A stretch of 64,000 nucleotides of DNA from Adiantum capillus-veneris (lineage: Eukaryota; Streptophyta; Polypodiopsida; Polypodiales; Pteridaceae), in assembly GCA_014529385.2 (NCBI GenBank), contig CM043967.1:88089278-88153277 (forward strand), given 5' to 3'. Of the stretch, positions 10,505 to 21,985 are shown one piece after another. Made by a program: the position numbers and the translations under genes. The notes beneath the pieces were generated by a model that made no database searches, was not told the DNA's origin, and was given only the letters and a program-made list of their open reading frames with translations. Within the stretch, counting starts at the first letter, position 1, and each line of letters begins with the position of its first letter.

Positions 10505-11694
10505 TGTCATGTGACAAATCCAACCCTATGTGTCCGTGGACAAGCTACAGCACGACAAGGGTTCAGTCGGTCCAGTCAGTCTAGATTTAGAAGTGATCTG
10601 GCGCTTTTGTGAGTCTATTCGTAGACCGTGCATGCCCAGTCACTTAGTGTAGATGCATATCCTCTGGTTGCACACAGTCTGATCATAAGCATTCCCATCC
10701 GAATCCATCAGAATCCTTCAGGGAAATTTTCTAGTGCATTTAGCCTATTTTACCTATTTTTGACATTTTTCACTTACCATTTTTAAGTGACTTTTGTTGG
10801 AAAGTAGGTAGGGCAATTTGAGTAAGTTTGTATATAAGCAAACCTAGACTAGCACTAAATGGCAGAAAAGGCAACCTAACTTCTCAAGCAAGAACTTGGT
10901 GGTCTCCCCTCCAAGCAAGAAGGACTCAGCACCTAGCGTTTTTCTCATCAGGCATCATCGCCCTAGAACAGCAGCACTTGGCGTTTCCATCTCCCTCATC
11001 GCCAGCAGACCACAGGCTTAGCGTTTTATATCCCAGATCTTCACGGCAAGGAACCCTCAGCACCTAGCGTTTTTGAAGATCTGCAGCCCTAGCGTTTTTG
11101 GAGACTCTAGCGTTTGCAGATTTTCAGCCTTTACAGCTTCCAGCGTTGGCGATTTTCAGCCATGAAGACCCAACCTAGCAGATTCAGCTCAAAGATCATC
11201 ACTTTTCAGCCCTACAGTAGATGCAGATTTTCAGCCCTAAAGACCAGCAAAATCAGCGTTTTCCTTAGCGTTTTCGGCAACAGCAGATTTCAGCCCATAG
11301 CGTTTTTGGACAGCAGATAAAAGATTGCAGATTTCAGCCCTTAGGTCGGTGTCGCCATCACCATCGTCATCGTCGACATAGCCTAAACTTGCATCAGTCA
11401 CATGCACTCAGTTTGTACCAGTTTGTGCAATCATAAGTAGACCACTCTCGCCGACGAGAGTGGGGCCTTCGGAGGAGGGTTTTACAACGTCTCTAGGTCG
11501 TATCTCTCTTCTCTCTCTATCTGTCAGTCTCATACACTTTCCCGCACAGTGTCTATTTACTTTGTTTGTGTCCATTGCACTCTCTCATTAAGAACGGAAG
11601 GCTCTCCCTTCCATAAGAACAAAAGGAACCTTGAGCACAATTCGGAGCACTCATCTTGAGCGAAGTTCAAACATTCATTCCGCTGCACCTGACA
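10505..11694 (+). repeat. Solo LTR of the LARD family with TSD CCCCA
   Basis: It begins TGTCATGTGACA and ends CCGCTGCACCTGACA, the mirror of the LARD LTR ends at 4217 and 2939. The flanks are CCCCA at 10500-10504 and CCCCA at 11695-11699, a perfect 5-bp target duplication. No internal sequence remains, so it arose by LTR-LTR recombination. It is visibly more diverged than the two LTRs at 1-4217. Confidence 0.85.
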
Positions 11695-12124
11695 CCCCAA
11701 GTGACATAAAGGATCAGAATAAAGCTAGACCCTCACACACACACAGCGTGGAATTGATGACGTGGCAGATTTTCAAAAATTACGCTGACAGTGCTGACGT
11801 GGCAGGCTGTACGAATTTCCGCGATTTGCGTTGACTGCTGACATGGCAATTATACGGAATTCCGTGATTTACACTAGCAACTTTTTGGCATTGATTTTGG
11901 ACCAGAAGCTTTTGAGTTTGAAGGCTGTTCATGTAAACTGGGCCCAGGGCCTTTAAATATGAGGCTATGGGCTCATTCTCTGGCATGATTCCTCGAGAAG
12001 GTGCAGAGTCTGGAGCACCGGCTTATACTTTAATGATGCAATATAAAGAAATACCGAAAGGGGCACCAAGGTTTTGGGGCCAATACTCTATGGGGTGGAA
12101 TTCCGCCACTCCGTGTCACATGTC

Positions 12125-12268
<144 letters not shown>

Positions 12269-12345
12269 GTTCAATTGTTATTGAAGTGCTAAAAATCTAT
12301 TCAGTCCGTTCTTTTCTATTGGCACATGGTGCCCGTCTTGTGACA

Positions 12346-14778
12346 AAGGCAAGTGTCGGATCAAAGCTAGATGAAAGTCCTTCCAAATCTGTAGCAAGCA
12401 AGCATAAATGGAGACAGATGGAACGTATCCAAGGGTGCATTTGTGAAGATGAATCTTATCGTTGGGCGCCAAACACCGGCAGCGTCTAGAGATCCAATTC
12501 GAGGAGAGGTATGTGACAAAGCATGATGCAGAAACTATTTCCAAGGCTCTGCCCCTGAAAACAATCCGCGTACTATGAGCTTCACAAGCAGTGCTCTGCA
12601 TCTCTAGATCAATAATCCCCAATCCTCCCTCCTCTCTACGCAAAATGACTGTGTCCCAATGGACTCCAGGTCGAGTATCAATAGAGCCATCCGTGCCACC
12701 CCACAAAAAGTTGCATACAACGCGTCGTAAACGCGCCATGATGCCCAAGTGCAGAGTCATGCAAGATGTGGTGAACCAAGCTATCGCAAGAAGAACTTGA
12801 TTCATCACAAGGGCTCTTCCAGCCAAAGATAAATGCAAGGATAACCGACGGCAAAGTTCCTCATGGACTGTAGCACCAGCACAAATTGTTGCTCAACAGA
12901 TACATCAATTCCGACATGGAAACCCAGATATCGACAAGCCAAGTGAATTATCATGTGCACCCCAGTGACAATCGTCATCTACTCCTACTAGGAGCCAAAA
13001 GACTTATGCTAGTTTATGAGAGCACCACCGGCCATGCAAAAGGTAGTAAGGGGATCCCGTAGATTGTCTACGCTGGGTGTATCATATCTAATAAAGAGCA
13101 TAGTGTCAACAGCATATTCTTGATCCAACAAATCGGGCGAGTCGACCAACAGCATAGCAAGACCTCTCAACTGTGGGGTTCTATGACGTCAGAATAGAGC
13201 CATGACCTCCGCAAAAAACAAAAGTAGGAGGCAGCCAAGGTGCATCCTTGGCGAATTGAACGAGACAAAGAAAAAGGCGTCCAATGTAGCCCCTGATCGT
13301 GGCAGCGTTGGAAGCAATACGGTAAAATGCGGATGATCCACTGCAAAGGAAAACCCATCCTCTGAATAGCGCCCTCCAAGAAACCCCAATCCACTCTATC
13401 ATTAGCTTTCTCAAAATCAAGGAGCATGAGAGCTATAAGTTGATCTATCTGACGAGCCCGTTCGATTGCTTCATAAAAAGTGAAGATGTTATCTAAGATA
13501 CATCCATCTTGCACAAAACCTTTCTGTGAAGCATGTATGAGATCGGGCATTAAGGGTTTCAAGTGCATACTGATCATACGAGCGAAGATCTTATACACAG
13601 AAGACATGAGGGTGATCAGTCTCCACTATCAGAGGGACAATCCATCCCCACCTTTTGGTATAAGAGATATAAGTCATGAACACATAGATGCGGGCATTTC
13701 TCTTGTGTCAAAAATGTACTGCAAACTTGAAAGCATAATGAGGCTGAGAGCACCCCAGAACCTCAAAAAGGACTGTCTAGTCAACCCTTCCTCTCCGGGA
13801 CAAGAGGCACTGTCCAAACCAATCACCATGTCATGCATCTCCTGCATAGAGAAAGAAGCTAGTAACGTATGGCGCATAGCCTCTGTAACCACAAGTTGTA
13901 CATGAAACCAAACCTCTTCTCTAGCACGCAGAACATCATATGTAAGCTGATCAACACTAAATAAATGCTCAAAATAATCTGAAGCTGTGTCAAGGACCTC
14001 GTTAGGATCCGCACGTAAGGCTCTAATGGAAGGCCCCTTGGGATGCTCTCGGAAGTGGGCAAAGAAATCCTTATTCTATCCACTTTGGATATCCATATGG
14101 AGACCGAAGTAAGATATGCAAATTCGAATTTCTTAGTCTGAATGTGACTAAGTGTCTCTCCGGTGTCAACCTCACAATGCGAAACAGGCGTCGTCCCCAC
14201 TCTGCACTGGTCTGTCTGCAAGTCTCAAAGGACGCAGTGATGCATGTAAACAGGTGGCACGATGGATCTGGATTTTGAAGAAGCAGTGCTTGTACAAACA
14301 TCTTGAATCATCTGAGACAATGAAGCTTCCTCTAACACTAAGTCAGGTATGCGCAATCCACGTCTAGGCATAGGTGAAGTTGCAAAACTCAAGTGCAACG
14401 AAATTGGGGCATGATCAGAGAGCATTGTGCCACTCGAAATCGTGATCGTACCACCATGGGATGTTGCCCATGCGCCCACATAGAATTTGTCCAGTCTCTA
14501 GCAAAAGATCTAACTACTGTCTAAAACCCCACGAAAACTGCGACGACTGTGGGGTGCAAGTCACAGATGAAAGATGCCACACGTATGTGCCAGAAACTGC
14601 AAAAACAATCTGTACCGAGCATCTCTCTCACACGGTGCTACATATGGTAAGGATGGGGGCTGACAATCCTCACTAGTCTTTACAACAAGTCTTTACATTG
14701 TTATAATCACCGCCCACACCCCATGAATCCACAGGGGGTAGTGCATGTACAATCTACTACCAGAATTCAGCTCTCTCC
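12346..14778 (-). pseudogene. L1-like ORF2: endonuclease C-terminus, RT and C-terminal region
   Basis: Read from right to left: GDYN (~14700, WGVGGDYNNV) and SDHAPISLHL (~14420) are endonuclease motifs; 13674-13892 has DSASCPGEEGLTRQSFL, the region before RT; 13167-13607 has QKGFVQDGCILDNIFTFYEA and LMLLDFEKANDRVDW, RT blocks. The YADD block is in the decayed stretch ~13050-13160 and not intact. The frame 12278-12838 has LSLAGRALVMNQVLLA, VVCNFLWGG and EEGGLGIIDLE, the typical L1 C-terminal part. Many frameshifts and stops separate these blocks, so this is a dead copy. Confidence 0.8.
14774..14778. repeat. Target duplication TCTCC of the Copia element (left copy)
   Basis: TCTCC at 14774-14778 and TCTCC at 21986-21990 flank the LTR ends exactly. 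Confidence 0.85.
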
Positions 14779-15056
14779 TGTTGAGCGCGCGGCGGTGTGT
14801 GCAAGTGATAGAGCACGCAAAGATGTGCAAGCCTTGAGGCTTGAAGTGGAGGCACTGTGCTGCAGAAGGGAAGCGCTAGCAGAACGAAGACGAAGAGAGA
14901 GAGAGCTAACGTTTTTGGGGAAAACTCAATAAGTGAGTTTTGGGTTTTCCCACTTTTATTATAAGTGACCTTTAAAAAATGTGTCCAAGTTCAATATGAA
15001 CCTGGACAAAGTATAAAAATATACAAAAAGGGGTTATTTAGGCCTTTAACCCAACA
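14779..15056 (-). repeat. 3' LTR of the Copia element
   Basis: It begins TGTTGAGCGCGCGG and ends TTTAACCCAACA on the forward strand, matching 21722-21985 apart from a ~12-bp insertion (AGTTCAATATGAAC region) and point changes. Confidence 0.92.
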
Positions 15057-15189
15057 ACCTCCCACTTTAAGGCATAAATGACGCCTTTTAAGTTAACCGA
15101 CTCCCACCAACTGTATGCAATGCTCATGTTGAGCCTTAGCAAGACTCTTGGTGAGAACATCTGCAAGGTTATCCTGTGTGTGAATCTTA

Positions 15190-17136
15190 TATATACCTTC
15201 ATAAGTTCAGAATAGTCTGAACTCACGAATTATAAGAGGGAATAAAGCACTCATAAAACTATAAAAGCAAGGGACACACGAAAAGAAAAGAAAAACAAAA
15301 ACAAACAAACTAACTAACTAAATCACTTTGATTGCTTCGAAACAAAACTAGATAAATTATTAACTTAAAAATGTTTTCAGAAAAGGCATGCGTAAAATAA
15401 GTTGACGCAACTTACTTGGCTTAAAACAAGTACTCAACTCTAAGCAAAAAAAAGGATAAGACATCTTAAAAACTTAATCCTAGAAATCAAACTTCGCACA
15501 ACAACCTATAACGGAACGCATTCTTAAATCCTCAGGTAACCTAAATATGAAATCGAAAAATGAATACTACTACAAACCTACGAAGAGCAAAGAACCAAAC
15601 TTGACAATATGTGATCTCAACTTCACTGCTTGTCCAAACAGGAAGAATAAGATTATCACCTTTATCATGCATAGCTTGGACAACATCTATGACATCCCTA
15701 CTCACGTCGTCAGTGCCCAAGAGTAGGTGCAGGTTTATATAGAGATCATTCATGCTTTGAACGTACTCTACAAAACCAACGAGCTGAGTTTCTATCACCC
15801 TGCGGAGGTGATGGGCATACTCAGCCATGATAAAGGCTAGCAATTGTCAAGCTATAGTGAAAATACTAGAAGCGCTAAAGATCAAAACAACAACATAAGG
15901 TGTTATTAAGTCAAAAAATAAGTGGGCTTTTTAGCTCCCCACTTCTATTGAATTTACTACTGATTATCTTGAACATTCCAAAGGAAGAGACACTAAAAAT
16001 AAACTTACTACGATGCAAAAATGAACGAACTTTTTTCATGATTCTTTTGAATGAGTATCCTTTTTCAACTAGTAAAGAAATAAGATGGCAAGATTGAACA
16101 ACAAAAGTAGATTTACTAGAACAAAGACGAGAAAATCTAAATAGTTGAGAGCAAATGACACCGTACTTAGCTAAAAGAGAAATGTTGGAAGAAATGTGAG
16201 GCATGCGGATGATTTTTAGATTGGCATATTCTGGTTCAAGACGCTTATCATAGATATCTACTTCTAATCCCAAGGGAGTCTAAAAAATCTTAAGGTCTAA
16301 AAATGCACAACAATCACTATTTGTGGTACAGTTAAGTTCACAAAACTCCTTGGGATAAATCTCTCCGCCTACAGAACTCGAATTCAAGTACATAAAATCT
16401 TGAAAAGAAGGAACGTCAGGGACAAAAAGATCATCTACAAAGCGTCTTACATTGCATAACTTGTGCAAAAATATTGGGCAAGTGTTAGCAAGGACAAGAC
16501 GCTCCATAAAATCAAACTCATAAGTAAAAAGATAAAAATTAGCAAGAAAAACAGCACAATTGGTGTCCATAGGGATACCAATTATTTGCTTGAAAAGAGA
16601 GTCGCCGATGATTATATACAAATTGTCCAAAAGAAAATCTAACCAAGATATGATGTCAATGTCATCTACAATCCTGGTGAATCTCTTTCTTCCTTTGTCT
16701 ACATCTACATTCTTATTTTTCAGCCATAAGAAGTCAAAGTTCAAGGCTGACTTTTCTACTAGCAATGCCTTGTACCTATCCTTCTCAAGCTTGTACGCAA
16801 AAACTTTTGAAATAAGAGACTTGACTCTAAATTTAAGGTCCTCCAAATTTAGCTTCGTATATAGCGTTGTAAAGTCAAAAGTTTGGAGACATAAAGGAGA
16901 AGATTTCTCCTTAAGGCTTCTTGAAGAGTTCAAAAACTTTAAAACAGGAATCACACCTACTAAATCATTTAAAATCCAACTTGAATCAGTAGGTACGTCT
17001 ACTTCCTTTAGCATATTATTCCACAATTCATTTACGCTAGGTAAAATGGCTTTGAAACAATAACTAAGCCATTTGGAAACCTCGGTCAAAGAGGTGTTAC
17101 AAGAGGCAGCTATAAATCTAGGCTTTAGAGGGTTCT
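15190..17136 (-). mobile_element. Penelope-like (or related) retroelement inserted in Copia pol
   Basis: A ~1.95-kb insertion flanked by a perfect 15-bp direct repeat, TGTGTGTGAATCTTA, at 15175-15189 and 17137-17151. Removing the insert and one repeat joins the RNase H end of Copia pol to its natural C-terminus (DNLADVLTKSLAKAQ). The insert carries a reverse transcriptase of the family with FDFTTLYT, GIPMDTNC and RFVDDL blocks and no LTRs. It is 5'-truncated within the RT. The left part (15190-15910, sense 3' end) is non-coding, with no poly(A). A long TSD plus 5' truncation point to target-primed reverse transcription. Confidence 0.85.
15911..17136 (-). pseudogene. Penelope-like reverse transcriptase, 5'-truncated, one stop
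   Basis: One continuous frame of ~408 codons broken by a single TAG near 16280. Blocks from N to C: KPRFIAASCNTS; LQTFDFTTLYTKL (RT motif A region with the catalytic D); GIPMDTNCAVFLANFYLF (RT motif B region); RRFVDDLFVPD (motif C, catalytic VDD); FLDLKIF; then after the stop, VDIYDKR and KYGVICSQLFRFSRLC. This block order matches RTs known to me mainly from invertebrate and protist genomes, usually grouped with Penelope-like elements. No GIY-YIG endonuclease is visible in what remains. The assignment to Penelope-like rather than another minor RT lineage is inference. Confidence 0.75.
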
Positions 17137-17151
17137 TGTGTGTGAATCTTA
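17137..17151. repeat. 15-bp target site duplication (right copy)
   Basis: TGTGTGTGAATCTTA, identical to 15175-15189. It lies within the Copia codons for KIHTQDN. Confidence 0.9.
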
Positions 17152-19018
17152 GTCAAGGTGACTAGACGATCCTCCAATACCTGTCGTATCGCACATCAAT
17201 GTGCTTTGTCCGTGCATGAAACATGGCATTCTTGGCCAAATAGACAGCACTCTGGCTATCACATCCCAGACAGGAGTACTAGCAAGCATACCAAGCTCTT
17301 TGACAAGTCTGCCCAACCATATGGCCTCTTTAGAAGCCTCAGTGGCTGAAATATATTCAGCCTCAGTAGTACTCAATGCCACAATTTTCTGCAATCGTGA
17401 ACACCAAGAGACAGCACCACCAGCAATAGCAAACACATAGCCACTAGTGGACTTCCTGGTATCCAAGTCACCTGCCATATTTGCATCACAATAGCCCTGC
17501 AACTTCAGGTCACTTTTGCCATAGCATATACACCTAGATTGTGTACCTGACAAGTATCTCAGAATGCATTTCACAGCTTCCCAATGTGCTTTGCCGGGAT
17601 TGGACATGTATCTACTAACAACTCCCACCGCATGGGCAATGTCAGGACGAGTGGCAACCATAGCATACATAAGAGAACCACAAGCTGATGCATAAGGGAT
17701 TCCCTTCATAGCATTCACTACCACGTCATCCTTTGGGCAATCGGCTTTGCTAAGTTTTGTGTGTGGAGGTAAAGGTACTCCAAGTGACTTAGCTTCAGCC
17801 ATGTTAAACATGTCAAGTACTTTAGCAATGTACTTTTCTTGAGATAAGAAGAGCAATTTCAGCTTTCTATCTCTCTTGATTCTCGTGCCCAAGATGTGCT
17901 CAGCATCACCTGAATCCTTCATTGCTCAGCTGACGTTTAAGAGCATCAATGGTAGACTTATGCTTCCCAGCAATCAACATATCATCTACATATAGCACAA
18001 GGATTATAGGACTTCCATCATTATCCTTCTTTGTATACAAACAATGGTCTGAATGGTTGCGTTTAAAGCCTTGAGACAGCATAAAAGTATCAAACTTTTT
18101 GTACCACTGACGTGATGACTACCTCAAACCATACAGTGCCCTTCTTAGTTTGCATACAAGTTCCTTTCTATCAGGAACTACAAAACCCTCAGGTTGCTTC
18201 ATGTAGATATCTTCATCAATGTCACCATGAAGAAAAGTTGTTTTTACATCCATTTGATTCAATTCTAAGTCAAGCACTACAGTGAGAGCAAAAAGGACAC
18301 GCAATGTCGTAAGCTTTCCAACAGGAGAAAAGATCTCTTGAAAGTCAATCCCCTCTTTCTGTGCATACCCTTTGGCAACTAACCTTGCTTTACACTTGGG
18401 CTTTCCATCAACACATTTGACTTTGTAAACCCATTTGTTAGGAAGAGCCTTTCTTCCTTTAGGCAATGGCACAAGATCCCAAGTATTGTTTGCATGCAAA
18501 GATTTGATTTCCTCTTGCATCGCAAGCTCCCACTTACTGCTTAACTCACATGATTTTGCCTCTTTATATGTAAGAGGCTCACCCTCATCTGTCAACATAA
18601 CATGATGCAAAGAGGGATCAAAGCGCTGTATCAACCTTCTGACACGAGTAGACCTGCGTACCCAATGATCTACATTCTCAGGCACAGGTTCTACATCAGG
18701 AGGCAACTCATTTTCAGCATGCTGCTGAAAATCATTTTCAGCCATGACACGTGGCTGTCCATCCTCATTAGGAGCATCTAAATCATGTCCTACCTCTTCT
18801 GGCTCAAGGTTAACCGACTGATTATCAATTTCAGCTTGCGGTAATGCATCCTGAGGCTCTTTTTCAACATCAATAGGTGGCAAGAGAGGCTGAAATTTGA
18901 CCGATTTCTTGTCAATTTCATAAGATGTAGCATTTTTCAACAATTTAGCCTCATTGAACACTACATCTCGGCTGCGTACTACCCTCTTAAACTGAGGCAA
19001 CCATATCCTGTAGCCCAT
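17152..19018 (-). pseudogene. Copia reverse transcriptase and RNase H
   Basis: The frame 18119-19018 holds the linker and RT start: NTWDLVPLPKGRKALPNKWV, ARLVAKGYAQKEGIDFQEIF, DVKTTFLHGDIDEDIYM. A stop at ~18119 is followed by LYVDDMLIAGKH (~17990), the Copia catalytic box. The frame 17149-17922 has GSLMYAMVATRPDIAHAVG and RNase H (GYCDANMAGDLDTRKSTSGY, STTEAEYIS). Near 17275 a frameshift moves SQSAVYLAKNAMFHARTKHI into another frame. The C-terminus continues beyond the nested insertion at 15100-15189. At least three disruptions make it non-functional. Confidence 0.92.
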
Positions 19019-19051
19019 TTCACCCTCTTCCCCATAACCTAGGAAGAGTCC

Positions 19052-20000
19052 TTAGATGGACTTGGTATCTAGCTTTGTCCTCAAGTCATTACGAACATGG
19101 ACAAAAGCCTTGCAATCAAACACTCTCAAATGATCATAAGAGGCAGGTTTGCCAGACCAAACCTCCTCTGGAATGTCATTTTTCAGCGTACTGTTAGGAG
19201 AGCAATTGCATACATGAACTACAGTTTTCAAAGCCTCTCCCCAAAACCCATGAGGGAGATTTGCCGTGGACAACATGCAACGCACTCTCTCACATAAAGG
19301 ACGGTTATACCTCTCAGCCACACCAGTAGAACATGGATTATAAGGGGCTGTCAACTCCCTTTTAATCCCATATTCTTCGCAATAACGCTGAAATTCAGCA
19401 GACGTGTACTCCCCCCCATTGTCAGATCTCAGACATTTAAGCTTACTACCCTTTTGCGTGCTCACAAAAGCATGAAACCTCTTAATGCATTAAATGTCTC
19501 ACTCTTATTCTTTAACAAATATGCCTAGCCTTTCCTAGTGCAATCATCAATGAATGTAACAAAGTATAATGCACCACCAAAAGACTTAACAGGCATTGAA
19601 CATACATCGGAGTGAATTAAATCAAGAGCATTAGCTTTGCGCGAGACACCAAAATAATAAGAAGACTTCTTTTGTTTACCATACAAACAGTCATTACAAA
19701 AATATAACTTGGTGCCCTTTACATCAACCCTCTTCAAAGAGGAGAGCACATAAGTCCCTTCTGGCTCATATGGCCAAGTCTTTTGTGCCACAACTCCAAA
19801 TGAAGCAACTTCGACCACTGCAAGAAACTTGCCAAGCAAAGCTTTGCCATGTAAATAGTACAATGTACCACTCTTGGATCCCTTGACAATGAGCATTGAT
19901 CCCTTAAGCAACTTCCATGAACCCCCAGCAAAAATGATTGTATAACCCTGTGCATCCATCTAGCCAACAGACAATAGACTCTTCTTGATGCCTGGTACAT
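19052..20000 (-). pseudogene. Copia integrase
   Basis: The N-terminal HHCC zinc site is seen as LWHKRLGHMSQKGL with CNDCLYGK further on. The catalytic core shows HSDVCSMPVKSFGGALYFV (first Asp), RSDNGGEYTSAEF (second Asp) and GVAERYNRPLCERV (Glu). A stop at ~19525 and a frame change near 19465-19525 split the core in two. Integrase joins the cDNA to the genome. Confidence 0.9.
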
Positions 20001-20003
20001 ACC

Positions 20004-21203
20004 TTACATCTTTAAGCATAAACCTTGGCCATTGTTTAATGCCAAGCGCACAGTGCCCATTCCTTCAATGTCACAAGCATGGTTATCCCCAAGGTAAACC
20101 TTGCCATACTTGCCTGCATGATAAGAAGCAAAACACTCCACAGATGGAGTCACATGAAATGAGGCACCCGAGTCTACTATCCAAGACTCTGTAAGGCCAT
20201 CATTTGCACTTAACAATGCATCAATGACATCTCTACGTGAGATAAGCATGTCTTCTGCATTTGCTAGAACAAAATCTGAGGGGCATGAAGCTGCAACCAA
20301 GATCTCCTCACTGTCGGATAACTCTGTGATAACCACACTAGAGGATACATTGACAGTCTCCGAATCCTTGGAGGAGGTACCTGCTGATTTTTCCCCTTTC
20401 TTATCCTCTGTCTTCTTCTTCTCCTGTGATTCCTTCTTTCTTTCCTGCTCTTTCTTGAAATACCTGCAATCTGGCTTCTTATGGTCTTTTCTGCCACACT
20501 GGTAACAAATCACATCATTATCCTAGACTTGCTTTTGCTCCTGTTTTGAGTCTTGGTACCTGTATTTTGCTTCTGACTTCTGCCTCTCGCATTGTAAGCA
20601 GAACTGTCACCTTCCCCACCACTAGACTTGCGTCTAATTTCCTCATTTAAGATGGAGCCTCGTACTCCATCATATGTGAGGTTGGGGCTATTACTCAAAG
20701 AAACCACAAGCGTTTGCCAAAAGTCTGGCAAAGTCATCAACAAAAATATGGCTTTCAACTTGTCATCAAAAGGTTGAAGCCCAATATCCTGTAGCTGACT
20801 CATAACACTGGTGAAAGCACTTAAGTACTCAGAAGCCGACTTTGCTTCGTCAAGCATCACGTTCACCAGTTTACGCATCAAATGCACCTGATTCACAGGG
20901 GTGGCATTCTCATAAGTGGCCTTCAACTTATGCCAAATTGCATGTGCACTGTCCAAGCCCTTTATGTCCACCAGAATGTCATCGGTCACAGCCATTTTGA
21001 TATAGGCCTTTGCCCTCTTGTTGAGCTTGGCCCAATCCTCATCCGGCATATCCACAGGCTTTACAGCCAAAAGGGTGTCCTCACAATCCTTGAGGAACAA
21101 AATCCCCTGCAAGCTTGTCCTGCCATAGGTCGAAACCTGTACCGTCAAATCGCTTGATTTCCATCAAGCTCTTGGCATCAGACGACGAGGAAGTAGAGGC
21201 CAT
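20004..21203 (-). pseudogene. Copia gag with zinc knuckle and aspartic protease
   Basis: The gag ATG is likely at 21201-21203 (MASTSSSSDAKSLMEIKRFD). A one-base shift in a G run near 21105 moves the frame to the one ending at 20510, with the capsid block (AHAIWHKLKATYENATPVNQ, LMRKLVNVML). After a stop at ~20512 come the CCHC knuckle CYQCGRKDHKKPDC and the protease core SWIVDSGASFHVTPS. The order gag-zinc knuckle-protease is standard for Copia. Confidence 0.9.
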
Positions 21204-21708
21204 TTGCACGGATAAAAATACAACAGAAAGTGTCTACACAAAATCTGAAAATTTCCAGTGATCACAATGTACCGCACGTTGCATACAATGTGCTGAAAAT
21301 TTCAGCAATTAACAAGTATCCCCAATGCGTACTTGCATAAACCCACAAAAGGCATACATAAACCTCAATTTGTGTACATAAAAACAGTCCAATTCTGAAT
21401 TTTCTGCAAATTTATTGTTTTGACGCATCAATTTGCATCAAATGGACCTGTTTTGAGTGGGAAAAGCAAGGGGCATTCACGAGAATCGATTTAGAACACC
21501 TTGTGTTTTGCTGTTTTGACCTGTAACTTTTTGGTTTTTACCTGTTTTTACCTAATTTCAACCTGTTTTAGGCTGTTTTGGGAACCCTAATCACCCTAGG
21601 TGACACCGGAAGCAAGGGGCTTCGCGATGAAAGCGGAAATGTGACGCGAGAAAAGCCTTTTGCCTGTTGTCCAGCCACCTGCACAAAGCTTCTGAAACCC
21701 TAATCTGA

Positions 21709-21719
21709 CTCTGATACCA
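21709..21719 (-). other. Primer-binding site of the Copia element
   Basis: TGGTATCAGAGTC on the minus strand lies two bases inside the 5' LTR and is complementary to the 3' end of initiator Met tRNA. Confidence 0.85.
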
Positions 21720-21721
21720 AT

Positions 21722-21985
21722 TGTTGAGCGCGCGGCGGTGTGTGCAAGTGATAGAGCACGCGAAGATGTGCAGGCCTTGAGGCTTGAAGCGGAGGCACTG
21801 TGCTGCAGAAGGGAAGCGTTAGCAAAACGAAGAGGGAGAGAGAGAGAGAGCTCACGTTTTTGGGGAAAACTCAATAAGTGAGTTTCGGGTTTTCCCACTT
21901 TTATTATAAGTGACCTTAAAAAAATGTGTCCTGGACAAAGTATAAAAATGTACAAAAAGGGGTTATTTAAGCCTTTAACCCAACA
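21722..21985 (-). repeat. 5' LTR of the Copia element
   Basis: Same ends as 14779-15056. It contains a short (GA)n and a TATAAAAATGTAC-like block shared by both LTRs. Confidence 0.92.

Larger units (their letters stand above)
14779..21985 (-). mobile_element. Full-length Ty1/Copia element carrying a nested insertion
   Basis: The structure is complete: two LTRs of ~278 and 264 bp with TG/CA ends, PBS, gag, protease, integrase, RT, RNase H in Copia order (integrase before RT), and a 5-bp TSD (TCTCC). Without the 1.96-kb insertion at 15190-17136 plus its duplicated site, it is ~5.25 kb, a usual Copia length. The LTRs differ by several substitutions and short indels, and pol has frameshifts, so it is not recent. 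It sits inside the endonuclease region of an L1-like LINE. Confidence 0.93.

Noticed and set aside
16560-17063. 167-codon plus-strand ORF
   Set aside because: It is the antisense shadow of the Penelope-like RT frame.
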